The position numbers and the translations under genes were made by a program. Positions 51,961-61,700 of a stretch of DNA of 64,000 nucleotides are shown here, piece by piece. The notes beneath the pieces are model-generated. The model worked only from the letters and a program-made list of their open reading frames with translations, did no database searches and was not told where the DNA came from. Where the stretch lies: the NCBI RefSeq assembly GCF_012396125.1, contig NZ_JAAXOX010000004.1, forward strand, positions 248,001 to 312,000, given 5' to 3'. How positions within the stretch are numbered: position 1 is the first letter of the stretch; each line of letters starts with the position of its first letter. Source of the DNA: Cellulomonas denverensis (lineage in GTDB: Bacteria; Actinomycetota; Actinomycetes; Actinomycetales; Cellulomonadaceae).

Positions 51961-52869
51961 ATGCCTGACGACGTTCTCGCCGCCACGCCCAGTCCCGCCT
52001 CGACCGCCTGGTCCGCGACGCGGGGCGCCCTCGTCGGAGCCGCGGAAGCGCTGCCCGGCATCAGCGGCGGCACCGTCGCCCTGATCACCGGCGTCTACGA
52101 GACCGCGGTCACCGGCGCGGGCCACACGATCACCGCACTGCGCCTGGCCGCCACGGACCGCGAACGCGCCCGCGCGGAACTCCGGAAGGTGCGCTGGTCG
52201 GTCATCGTGCCGCTGCTCGTCGGCATGGTGCCGGGGTTGCTGATCACCGTGCGGTTCCTGGCGCCGCTGCTGGATGAGCACCCGGTCCCGTTGTACGGAC
52301 TGTTCCTCGGAATGACGACCGCGGCGCTGGTGGTTCCGGTGCGGATGGCCGGCGGGCGGTGGTCGGCCGGCGAGGTGGCGCGTGCGCTGGCCGTCGCGGC
52401 GGCGGTGTTCGTGCTCGTCGGGCTGCCGCCGCAGCACCTGAGCCCGACCTACCCGGTGGTGCTGGTCGCCGCGGCAGTGGCAGCGTGCGCCCTCGCGCTG
52501 CCCGGGACATCGGGGTCGTTCCTGCTGCTGACGTTCGGGCTGTACCAGCCGACGCTCGCCGCGGTGAACGACCGCGACTGGGGCTACATCGCGGTGTTCG
52601 TGGCGGGAATCGTGCTGGGGCTGGGGTCCTTCGTCAAGGCCCTGCAGTGGCTGCTGGAACACCGGCGCAGGCCGACGCTCGTGCTGCTCTCCGGCGTGAT
52701 GGCCGGAGCCCTCCGCGCACTCTGGCCGTGGCAGACCGACGACCGCACCCTGCTGGTGCCCGGCGAGCAGCTGGCGCCCACGGCGGCGGCGTTCATCCTG
52801 GGCGGCGCGGTCGTGCTGCTGCTGGTCGCCGCCGAGCGACGGTCTCTCGCACGCCGGCGCGACCGCTGA
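51961..52869 (+). CDS. PopT-type polyprenyl phosphate transporter (DUF368)
   Basis: A 302-residue membrane protein of the DUF368 family, members of which flip undecaprenyl phosphate for cell-wall synthesis. The hallmark GALVGAAEALPGISGGTVALITGVYE is present near the start, and its inverted-repeat partner ALALPGTSGSFLLLTFGLYQP lies near residue 180, with 8-10 membrane segments. ATG 51961. After its stop, 52870-53088 holds no convincing gene, only short high-GC3 coding-like pieces in changing minus-strand frames (52890-53072) that may be a decayed gene. Confidence 0.9.
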   Translation: MPDDVLAATPSPASTAWSATRGALVGAAEALPGISGGTVALITGVYETAVTGAGHTITALRLAATDRERARAELRKVRWSVIVPLLVGMVPGLLITVRFLAPLLDEHPVPLYGLFLGMTTAALVVPVRMAGGRWSAGEVARALAVAAAVFVLVGLPPQHLSPTYPVVLVAAAVAACALALPGTSGSFLLLTFGLYQPTLAAVNDRDWGYIAVFVAGIVLGLGSFVKALQWLLEHRRRPTLVLLSGVMAGALRALWPWQTDDRTLLVPGEQLAPTAAAFILGGAVVLLLVAAERRSLARRRDR

Positions 52870-53088
52870 CGGTCCTCCCGGAGTCTGCCGATCAGGGCGC
52901 CGGCTCCGCGCCGCTCGCATCCTGGTCGACGGCGTCGGCGACCGCAGGGAGAGCGTCGGTTCCGGTTCGTCGCCGAGCCACGGGAGCGCCGCCTCATCCA
53001 ACTGCCCATCCCCAGCACGACGATCGCGACGAGCAAGAGCGGCCACCCGGCGGAACAGCGCGCGCACGTCCTCGGCCCGGACTGCAGA

Positions 53089-53388
53089 TCAGTCGAGGTT
53101 CGGAGCAGGATCGATCCTCTCGGCGTACTCACGACCTCGTTCCGTGAGGCGCAACCAGAAACAATCGAGTGTCGGCTCCCACCCGCGCTCGACCAGCTCA
53201 TGTTCAGCGCGCTGGAGCCAGATCTCAGGTCCGCCCGGCCAGTCCTCGAAGCCGGCACCTCCGACTGCACCCGGACGCATGAGGTCATGGTCGAACATCC
53301 AGCGGAGCACCCGCATCACGTCGTTCTCACCCGCCGCGGTCACGTGTCCGCGCGTCACCCGCACAATCGAGGTGGTTCGGTCAGGCAA
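53089..53388 (-). CDS. Small hypothetical protein
   Basis: A 99-residue soluble protein. DVMRVLRWMFDHDLMRPG and DCFWLRLTERGREYAER look like a compact helical or winged-helix fold. The start is uncertain (GTG or ATG codons at residues 1, 9, 15 and 25). It lies downstream of the duplicated immunity-like cassette and could be another small member of that accessory locus. No family recognised. Confidence 0.5.
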   Translation of the reverse strand: MPDRTTSIVRVTRGHVTAAGENDVMRVLRWMFDHDLMRPGAVGGAGFEDWPGGPEIWLQRAEHELVERGWEPTLDCFWLRLTERGREYAERIDPAPNLD

Positions 53389-53473
53389 TCAGTGACTACT
53401 CGGACCTGCACACAGGTCCTGTTCTCAGCCTTCGACACACCCGGCACGTCGGCCTCCGACACCGGCGACCGCC

Positions 53474-54058
53474 CTACCCGTCTTCGGGCCAGTAATTGAC
53501 GAAGCGAACCAAGGCTGGATAGGGCCCCTCGTTGAGGGCGGCCGATATCAGGGCGGCTTCCGCCCTCCACATTACTTCCCACTGCTCCCGGTACCCGTTG
53601 GGGTGCACATAGTGGCCAACAGCCGGCCGCTGGAAGTTGACGTTTCGCCTGGGACCAGCCCCCAACTCCCATCTCAGCGAAGGGAATCGGTGGATCTTGG
53701 CTTCGCCGAGGAATAGGCCGAAGTCCCAGGCCAATGACAGTGACATCGGGTCCAGGATGAGCGGCTCGGTGTTGAGCCACGGGTCGCCCGTCGTCGCCGC
53801 GACAAGATCGATCGACGAGTCCAACGTGACGATTCCAGCCAGCCACTGATAGACCGCATCGACGTCTGCGTCCTCGTACCCGGTCGACACACCAAAGGAG
53901 CGTGCGTATCTGGCGAAGATCGCTAGTCGCTCATCCTTGACGGCCACGTCATGCGCGAACGCCTTCCTCGCGCGCGCCGGGGTCAGGGCATTGCGCACAA
54001 GTCCGAACTCTGGCTCATACGGCTCATACTCAGCAAACACGGAACCTCGGCCTGTCAC
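53474..54058 (-). CDS. Putative RHS-toxin immunity protein, copy 1
   Basis: A 194-residue soluble protein beginning VTGRGSVFAEYEPYEPEFG, with GTG preceded by GGAGG at 4 bases. It is rich in Trp, Phe and Leu (LSLAWDFGLFLGEAKIHRFP and VGHYVHPNGYREQWEVMW) and has no known domain. It has the same length as the gene at 54902-55486, with most residues identical. Its place behind a toxin tail makes it a candidate immunity protein by the usual logic of polymorphic toxin loci. Differences between the copies may reflect drift. Confidence 0.75.
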   Translation of the reverse strand: MTGRGSVFAEYEPYEPEFGLVRNALTPARARKAFAHDVAVKDERLAIFARYARSFGVSTGYEDADVDAVYQWLAGIVTLDSSIDLVAATTGDPWLNTEPLILDPMSLSLAWDFGLFLGEAKIHRFPSLRWELGAGPRRNVNFQRPAVGHYVHPNGYREQWEVMWRAEAALISAALNEGPYPALVRFVNYWPEDG

Positions 54059-54076
54059 AGTGCCTCCACTCTGGAA

Positions 54077-54211
54077 CTAGATCATGCTGCACGAAAGATG
54101 GCCTCCGGTTTGCGCGCTCCGGTAAAACACCCACGTGGCCGAGTCCAGCTGACCTCTGTTCAGGAGTTCGGCGTCCTTCATGACTTGCTGGCGGATACTG
54201 GACGTCAGTAG
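54077..54211 (-). pseudogene. Truncated second copy of the RHS toxin tip
   Basis: The minus strand encodes LTSSIRQQVMKDAELL, then ATWVFYRSAQTGG. This is the counterpart of LTSSIRQQVMKDAQLL and VTWVFYRSAQTG near the C-terminus of the RHS protein. After RSAQTG it joins directly to the spacer that follows the RHS stop codon, so the final roughly 38 residues are missing. The upstream part of the toxin domain is absent too. A dead relic of a displaced or duplicated toxin. Confidence 0.85.
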
Positions 54212-54293
54212 CCAGCTCCGGCGGACGCTCCGCCGATGAGCTCTCGCTGGCCCGTGGCGCGGGCTGCTCCTCGTCAGGTCAGGCGACTGGTCG

Positions 54294-54797
54294 CTACCCG
54301 AACTCCGTTGGCTGCTGAGGCGTGGGCCCGACTCGACGGCGCGCTCCCGCTCGTTCGAACGCCGTTGCGGATCGTGCCCTGCAGACCTTCGACTCATGGC
54401 GACCGTTCACCCGATGCGCTGGTACTGGCGGGGGATCCGAGACGAGGCCGAACCACCAGGGGGCGACGGTGGTCGCTGAGTTTCCCTGACCTGATGCCTC
54501 GAGGACATAGCCATCCGAGAAGTCCACGCGTAGATCACCACTCGCAGCGATGTGTGCACGCTCGATCGCACAGTTGAGGACCTTCCCAAGCGCCGCCAGC
54601 AGTCCGGCGTCTTCTTGGCTGAAGCCCCCACCACCTTCGCCCTCAACACGCATGTCCGTGTCAAAGTAAAGTCGAACTTCCCTCTCACCTCGCTGATCGA
54701 TGAGCGCTAAGAACGGCCACGCCTGCCGGCAGCCGACCTCGATCACGGCGAGGCCTGCAAGCAGAGAGACGTCCAGTTCTTCCGGCAGCACGCACAC
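54294..54797 (-). CDS. Small protein, possibly a second type of immunity protein (DUF6188-like)
   Basis: Up to 167 residues from GTG 54797, preceded by GAAAGG. The first 125 or so residues (LLAGLAVIEVGCRQAWPFLALID, EVRLYFDTDMRVEG, DLRVDFSDGYVLEASG) resemble small DUF6188-type proteins often linked with toxin loci. The last 40 residues look random, suggesting a lost stop or a truncated end. It is sandwiched between the toxin relic and the second immunity copy. The resemblance is weak and needs a profile search. Confidence 0.5.
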   Translation of the reverse strand: MCVLPEELDVSLLAGLAVIEVGCRQAWPFLALIDQRGEREVRLYFDTDMRVEGEGGGGFSQEDAGLLAALGKVLNCAIERAHIAASGDLRVDFSDGYVLEASGQGNSATTVAPWWFGLVSDPPPVPAHRVNGRHESKVCRARSATAFERAGARRRVGPTPQQPTEFG

Positions 54798-54850
54798 ACC
54801 TTTCTCAGACAGTCAACTGGAAATGGGTCACACTGCGGACATAACTCCTG

Positions 54851-55757
54851 CCTCAGCCTTCGACACACCCGGTACATCGGCCTCCGACGCGGACGACTGC
54901 CCTACCCACCCTCGGGCCAGTAATTGATGAAGCCCACTAGCGCCGTGTCAGGCCCCTCGTTGAGGGCGGCCGATACCAGGGTGGCTTCTGCCCTCCACAT
55001 CACATCCCATTGCTTTCGGTACCCGTTGGGATAGACGTAGTGGCCAACAGCCGGGCGTTGGAAGTTGACGTTCCGCCTGGGGCCAGCCCCCAGCTCCCAC
55101 TCCAACGAAGGGAACCGGTGGATCTTGGCTTCACCGAGGAACAGCCCGAAATCCCAGGCTAAGGACAGTGACATTGGGTCCAGGATCAGCGGCTCGGTGT
55201 TGAGCCACGGATCCCCCGTCGTCGCGGCGACAAGATCGACCGACTCGTCGAACGTGACGATCCCAGCCAGCCACTGGTACACCACATCAATGTCTTCGTC
55301 CGCATAACCGATAGACACACCGAACGAGCGCGCGTATCTGGTGAAGATGGCGAGCCGCTCGTCCTTGACGGCCATGTCATGCGCGAACGCCTTCCTCGCA
55401 CGCGCGGGAGTGAGAGCGTTGCGCACGAGACCGAACTCGGGCTCATACGGCTCATACTCAGCAAACACGGAACCTCGACCTGTCACAGTGCCTCCACTCT
55501 GGAACAAGATCATGCTGCACGAAAGATGGACTCGCGCCTACACCGCCCGCTGCACACCGCCAGCAGCACCACGCACACCCGTGGACGCGCGGATGACGAC
55601 CGTGATCCCGCTGCGCTCCAGCAGGGCACGAAGCGGGGCGGTCGGACCTATCTGGCCAGTTTGCGCGCTCCGGTAGAACACCCAGGTCACAGAGGTGACC
55701 TCCTGGCTCTGCAGCAGTTGTGCATCTTTCATGACTTGCTGGCGGATGCTGGACGTG
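54851..55757 (-). repeat. Duplicated segment, copy 2 (toxin tail plus immunity gene)
   Basis: Counterpart of 53427-54211. It includes the functional 3' end of the RHS gene, the spacer and the adjacent immunity gene, and also the bases after that gene (beginning CAGCCTTCGACACACCCGG), which recur after copy 1. Confidence 0.85.
54902..55486 (-). CDS. Putative RHS-toxin immunity protein, copy 2
   Basis: A 194-residue paralogue of the 53474-54058 product, placed 51 bases behind the RHS stop codon, the normal position of the cognate immunity gene. It starts with the same GTG and GGAGG arrangement. Conserved blocks are FAEYEPYEPEFGLVRNALTP, YQWLAGIVT, TTGDPWLNTEPLILDPMSLS and PRRNVNFQRPAVGHYV. Variable positions cluster near residues 60-80 and the C-terminal 45. 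Presumably binds and neutralises the toxin tip in the cytoplasm. Confidence 0.75.
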   Translation of the reverse strand: MTGRGSVFAEYEPYEPEFGLVRNALTPARARKAFAHDMAVKDERLAIFTRYARSFGVSIGYADEDIDVVYQWLAGIVTFDESVDLVAATTGDPWLNTEPLILDPMSLSLAWDFGLFLGEAKIHRFPSLEWELGAGPRRNVNFQRPAVGHYVYPNGYRKQWDVMWRAEATLVSAALNEGPDTALVGFINYWPEGG

Positions 55758-58700
55758 AGCGAGATACGACCGGTCTTGATCTCGAAGGCTTGGGTGCCTC
55801 GCAGGATGTCGTAGAACCTGCCGCCGAGCGAGGTGGACCGGTACTGCTCGGTCTGTCCGCCAATGTACGTGTTGGCCCGGTCGCGTGCGTTGTTGCCCTG
55901 GCTGCGGTTCTGCTGGACGCGTGACGACGGACGGGCGCTCGTCGAGTTGCGCTGTGCCGTGGCCATCCGGTGCGCTTGCGTCAGCCTGTTCCCGAGCGAC
56001 CTGAAGGCGCTGGTGACCCCGTACCCGACGCCACCAGTCACTGCCCCTGCGACAGTCCCGATGCCGACCTGGGTGCCGAAACCGCTCCAGGAGTAGGAGC
56101 CATGCCCGTCGTCGCCGGTGAAGGCGTAGGCCGCGGCCGCACCACCGGCACCTGCCGCAGCGCCACCGATGATCGCCGTCGCCGCGCCGGCGACCACACC
56201 GGCGCACAGTCCGGCCGTCGCCGCGACGCATGCGGCGACGCCCACACCGATCGCGATGCCGGCAGCAACACCAGCAGCCGTGCCCGCGACGGTGCGCCAG
56301 TTGTCCTTGGTCCAGTCGACGGCCTTGTCCAACCATCCGGGCCAGTACCCAAGCACGTCCACGGTGGTGAGCGGGTCGGCCAGGACGTAGGTGTAGGCGT
56401 TCAGGGTGCCGGGGGCGGTCAGGAGCCCTTCCCACGCGTCTTGGGTGGTGAAGGTCCCGGTGCCCGGGTCGTAGGTGCGGGCGTAGAACCACACCTCACC
56501 CAGACCGAGGTCGGCGACCTGGGAGGTGTACCCGTGGTCGGCGTCCCACCCCGCGGTGGCGGTGGTGGCGTTGCCCCAGGGGTCGTAGGCGGCGACCTGG
56601 GTGATCGTGTCCCCGTCCGCTTGGGCGATCACGGACCCGAGGGCGTCGGTCAGTTCCCACACCGTCCCGGAGGTCACGCCGCCGGGCAGGAGGGTCGGGT
56701 CGTTGTTCCCCACCCCGCCACTGGCCGCGGCGGTCGCGGTGCGGGCCGAGGTTTGGACCGCCAGGCTCCCGGTCACGTCCCGGGTGTAGGTCGTGGTCCC
56801 GAACTGTTCGTCCGAAGTCGCGACCTGGGTCAGCCCGTCCCACGTCGCCGCAGCGGCGTGCGTCACGAACTCGGTCGAGGTCGTCGTGGTTGCGGTGCGG
56901 CCCAGCCCGTCGCGGGTGAACGTCACGGTCCGGTCCGGGTCGAGGACCTGGGTCAGGCGCCCGTCGGCCCCGTAGGCGTACTCACGCACCGACGCACCCG
57001 CCGCCAGCAGGGTCCCGCCGGTGGGGGTCGTGGCCTGCTGGGTGCGGTTGCCCGCACGGTCGTAGGCGTACTCGGTCACCGACCCGGACCCGGTGCCCTG
57101 CAGCCCGGACAGCACGGTGACGCCCTCGCCCCGCGGGGCGGTGGTGGTGTCGGTGGTGCGGGTGAGCCGGTTCGCGTCGTCGAACGTCGCGGTCTGCGTG
57201 CGGGTGGTCCCGTCCGGGCCGGCGATCGTGGCGGTGGTGCGGTTGCCGGCCGCGTCGTAGCCATACGCCAGGAGCGTGGCCGAGGACTCGGGATCAGTCT
57301 CGTCCGGCCCAGCGCCGGGTTGTGCGGGCGCGGTCGCGGCGGTCGGGGCGGGCACCGTGAGAACCGGGACCGTTCCCGGGTCCTGCGTGTCCGTCTCGTC
57401 CGTCTCCTCAGCGGGGTCGGGGAGGTGGTCGGTTTCAGTGCCGCCGGTCAACCGCCCCAAGGGGTCGTAGGTGTACGCCCCGGCCAGGGCCACACCACCG
57501 GCGTCGATGCGGGTGCGGGTGGCGACGTGCCCGGTGGGGGTGTAGGTCTGGTCGATGGCGACGTCCCAGACGCCGGACCCGGTGGTGCCGGTCCCGGGCA
57601 GGGTCCGCCCGGCCAGGTAGTCCGCCCCCGGCAGGCACGTGTCACATGTCAACGCCACGTCACCCGGCTCGGGCACGGCGAACGGCTCGACCTCGGTGAC
57701 CTGGTGACGCACCTGTGTGGTGCGCCCGGCCGGGTCGTAGGCGAACACGCTCAGCGGACCGGGCGTGCCGTCGGTGTTCGTGCGGGTGACCTGCGTGACC
57801 TGGTCGGCCGGGTCGTAGGTGTAGGCCATGACCCCGGCCGGCGTGCCCTGCTCGGCTACGCGCCCGGCGGTGTCGTAGGCCCAGGTCTGGGTGGTCCCGT
57901 CCGGGGTGGTCTGGGCGGTGCGCCGGCCGGCGGGACTGTAGGTGGTGGCCAACGTCCCGGTCGTGGTGCGTTGGGCGGTTTGGCGGCCTTCGGCGTCGTA
58001 GGTCCACCCGGTCACCCCGGTCGGGTCGCTCATCGCGATCGCGTTACCGACCGCGTCGTACTCCAACTCCACCCGCACCTCATCGGTGCTCGCCGCCCGG
58101 GCGCGGGTGGCCGCGGACGCCGGGCCCTGCGTGTACTGCACGGCCCTGACCCGGCCGGCCTCGTCGTAGTCGTAGGTGACCGTGCGGGAGTCGGGGTCGA
58201 CCTCGGACGCGAGGCGCCCGGCGTCGTCGTAGGTGTAGGCCCAGGTGTTGTCCAGCGGGTCGGTCTCGGCGGTGACCCGCCCACCGGGGGTGTACTCGTA
58301 CCCGGTGATCGCCCCGGTCGGGCCAGTGACCTGCTCGAGGTTCCCGACCGGGGTGTAGGCGTAGGTGGTGGTGACGTTCTCGGACTCGGTTCGCTCGCCG
58401 GTGTCGGTGGCGTTCTGCACCACCCGGGTCAGCTGCCCAGCCGGGTCGTACCCGTAGGCGGTGACGACACCGTCGGCATCGGTGGTCGTGGTCTGCCGGC
58501 CCGCGCCGTCGTAGGCGAACGTGGTGACCGCACCGGTCGGGTCGGCGACCTCCACCAGCTGCCCGGCCCGGTCGTAGGAGTAGGCGGTGACCGCGCCGAG
58601 CGCGTTGGTCTCGGTGATGACCCGTCCTGCGGGGTCGTACGCGTACTGCCACACCGCGCCGGTCTCGGTCCCGACGGTCAGGACCTGCCCGGCCGAGTCG

Positions 58701-61700
58701 AGGGTCCAGGCCTCGCGCACACCATCGGCGTCGGTGGCCGCGACCTGGTTGCCGTCCACGTCGTAGACGAACGTGGTGGTGACACCGGTCCGGTCGGTCT
58801 GCGAGACCAGCTGCCCGGCCGCGTCGAAGACCGCCTCGGTGGTGTTGCCCGCCGGGTCGGTGGTCGCCGTGAGCTGACCGACCGGGTCGTAGGTGAACGT
58901 GGTCGTCCCGCCCGGCCCGGTCTGCGCCGTGACGCGCCCGGCGGCGTCGTAGGTGAACGACGTGGTCGCGCCGGCCGAGTCGCGGGTCTCGATCAGCTGC
59001 CCGTTCGCGGCGTAGGCGTGGGCGGTCACGACCCCGTCCGGGTCGCTCTGGGCGATCAGCCGCCCCGCGGCGTCGTACTCCCAGGAGCTCACCCCGCCTG
59101 CGGGGTCGGTCTGGGCGACCACGTTGCCCGACTCATCCAGGGTCCGCTCCCACACCCCACCGTTCGGGTCCGTGACCGCGACGACCCGGTGTGCGGCGTC
59201 CAGGGTGTAGGTGGTGACCGCACCGGTGGGGTCGGTCTCGGACACCAGGATGTCCTCGGCGCTGTACGCGTACCGGGTAACCGAGCCGTTCGGGTCGGTT
59301 ACCCGGGTCAGGCGCCGCCCGGTGTCCCACACCTGACCGGTCATCGCGCCGGTCGGGTCGGTGATGGTGGTGAGGTTGTCGTTGCCGTCGTACCCGTAAC
59401 CGGTGACCGCACCGTTCGGGTCGGTCTCGGCGATCAGCCGCCCCGCGGTGTCGTAGGCGTAAGTCCACGTGGCCCCGGACGGCAGGGTCCGGGAGGTCAA
59501 CCGGTTGCCCGCGTCGTAGGCGAAGGCCGTGGTCCGCCCGAGCGGGTCCGTGGCCGAGATCTGGTTCCCGCGGGCATCGAACGTCGCCGTCCACCGCTGC
59601 CCCGCGGCGTCGACGAACACGACCGGGTTGCCCGCCCCGTCGTACTCGGTGACCTCGACCGCCCCGTCCGGGTACTGCACCTCGGTGGGGCGGCCCGCAC
59701 TGTCGCGGGAGACGCTGGTGGTCAGTGTGCTGCCGTCCTCGGCACCGGGTTCGGTGACCTGCGTGATACGCCCGAGGTCGTCCAGGACCAGGTCAGTCTC
59801 GCCGTCCCCAGCCGCGTCGATGCTCGTGGGCCTGCCCTTGGCGTCGAGGTCGTAGTCGGTGCGGGCCCCGTCCGGGCCGACCACACCAGTCGGCGCGTCC
59901 AGACCGGCGTACTCGATCGTGGTGGTGCGCCCGAGGGGGTCGGTGAGTCCCGTGACCCGGGACCGGGCATCGACCTCGTACTGCCACACGGACCCGGCCG
60001 CATCGGTGTAGTCCACCCCACCAGCCCGGTAAGCGAACGTCCTGGTTCCACCGACCCCGTCACCCTGCGACACAACCCGCCCCGCGGCGTCGTAGGTGTT
60101 CGTCAGGTACACCGCCCCAGTCGCGTCCCGCGCGACAGTGAGCCGGTGGGCGGCGTCGTAATCGAACCCGCGCACCCGCCCGTCGGGCAGAGTGATCGTG
60201 CGCAGGTCCAGGTTCGCGTCGTACCCCAGCTGCCAGACCCGCCCGTCCGGCGCGGTCAACGCGGTCACGATCCCCCGCGCGTCCGAGGTCACGGTGATCC
60301 GCTGGTCACCGGGCAGGACCACCGCGGTCAACGGCCGGAACATCGGGTCACCACTGATCGGCGCGTACTCGAACCGGGTCACAGCCCCGGTCGCCTCACG
60401 CTTCTCGATGACATCCCCGACGCCTTCGGGATGGGAGGCATCGAACCGCCACGTGGTCCCGTCATCGACGGTCAACACCAGGTGCCCGCCACCAGCCTCA
60501 GTCAACGTGGCCCCAGCGTTCAGGTCCGTGGAGTATCCACCGGCACCGTTGGAGGTGAAGGTGAACGACGCACCGTCACCCCGCACGACCATCACCGACC
60601 CGTCGGTGAACCGCTGCGCCCGCGCGCCCAGGTCACTGGTCCACCCGGTCCCGAACCGGGACACCCGCCCGTCCTGGGAGTTGTAGACCAACGCGACCTG
60701 CGTGTCCGAACCGCCAGGCCCGGTGACGTGGAACAGGTCCTCCAGCTCGACCAGGTTCCCGGTGGCGAAGTTCACCGGGTCGCCGCCGTAGGCGGCGTAG
60801 TTCTTGAACCCCAGCTGCATCCACGCCGCGATCTGCGCCATCGACGGCGGGGACGGCCACCCACCACCCCGGTTCGGGTCCGAGCAGTCGAACCCCTGGT
60901 TCTCCAGCTGCATCCCCAGGGAGGTGAAGACCCCGTCGACGATGAAGGAGAACCCGTTGTCGATCACCGGCCGGTCGAAGTTGTGGTCCAGGAACAAGGT
61001 CTCGAGGTGAATCAGCGCGCCCGGCAAGCCGGCGTACTCGGGGTAGGTCAGGTTCGCCCGGGACTTCGGGTTCGCCGGGCGCCCGGTGTACACAGGCAGG
61101 ACGTTCAGCGTCGTGGCCCGGGCCTGCTCGTCCAGCCCGCCGCCGCGCGAGTACACCTCCGACCCGCCGTTGCCGATGTTGCCCCAGGCTTCGCCGTCAT
61201 TGCCGTTGAACCCGAAGGTGACGGTCAGGTCCGGGTTGTGCGCGTAGGCCATCCCCGCCCGGACGTCCCTGCCCAGGTCCGGGATCGGGGTCGTGCGAGT
61301 CACCACCACATCGGCGTTGCAGGCCTGGGTGAGCCGGGCTGCGACCTGGTTCGCGAGCTCGACGTTGTAGCCGACCTCGGTCACCCGGGGGCCGGGGCTG
61401 TTGGCGAACGCCCGGTCGTTGTCCGGGTCCAGCACCACCCGCGGACGCGGGTCCCCGACGTCCTTGCCGCCGATCACGACGAACTGCGACAGGTGGTCCA
61501 GCACCCCGACCACCACCGACCGGTCGGTGTCGAGGTAGGACGGGACGACCGACCAGGGGTCGGCGTCGGTCTCCCGGGTCATGAGCCGCACCGACCCGGG
61601 CCGGATGCCGTCCAGCGCGGCCGGGTCGACCTGCACCTCCACGCGGACGCCGGGGACGGAGTCGCCGTCGTCCCCGGCCATGGACTCGCCGAGCTCGGCA

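Larger units (their letters stand above)
53427..54211 (-). repeat. Duplicated segment, copy 1 (toxin tail plus immunity gene)
   Basis: This stretch matches 54851-55757 over its length, including the immunity gene and about 45 bases after it. It also covers the short spacer with GGAGG before the gene and the end of the toxin coding region. About 117 bases of the toxin 3' end are missing here compared with copy 2. Confidence 0.85.

Noticed and set aside
52890..53072. A small membrane-protein gene on the minus strand after PopT
   Set aside because: The membrane-like piece, the acidic piece and the stop are in three different frames, so it is at best a decayed remnant.
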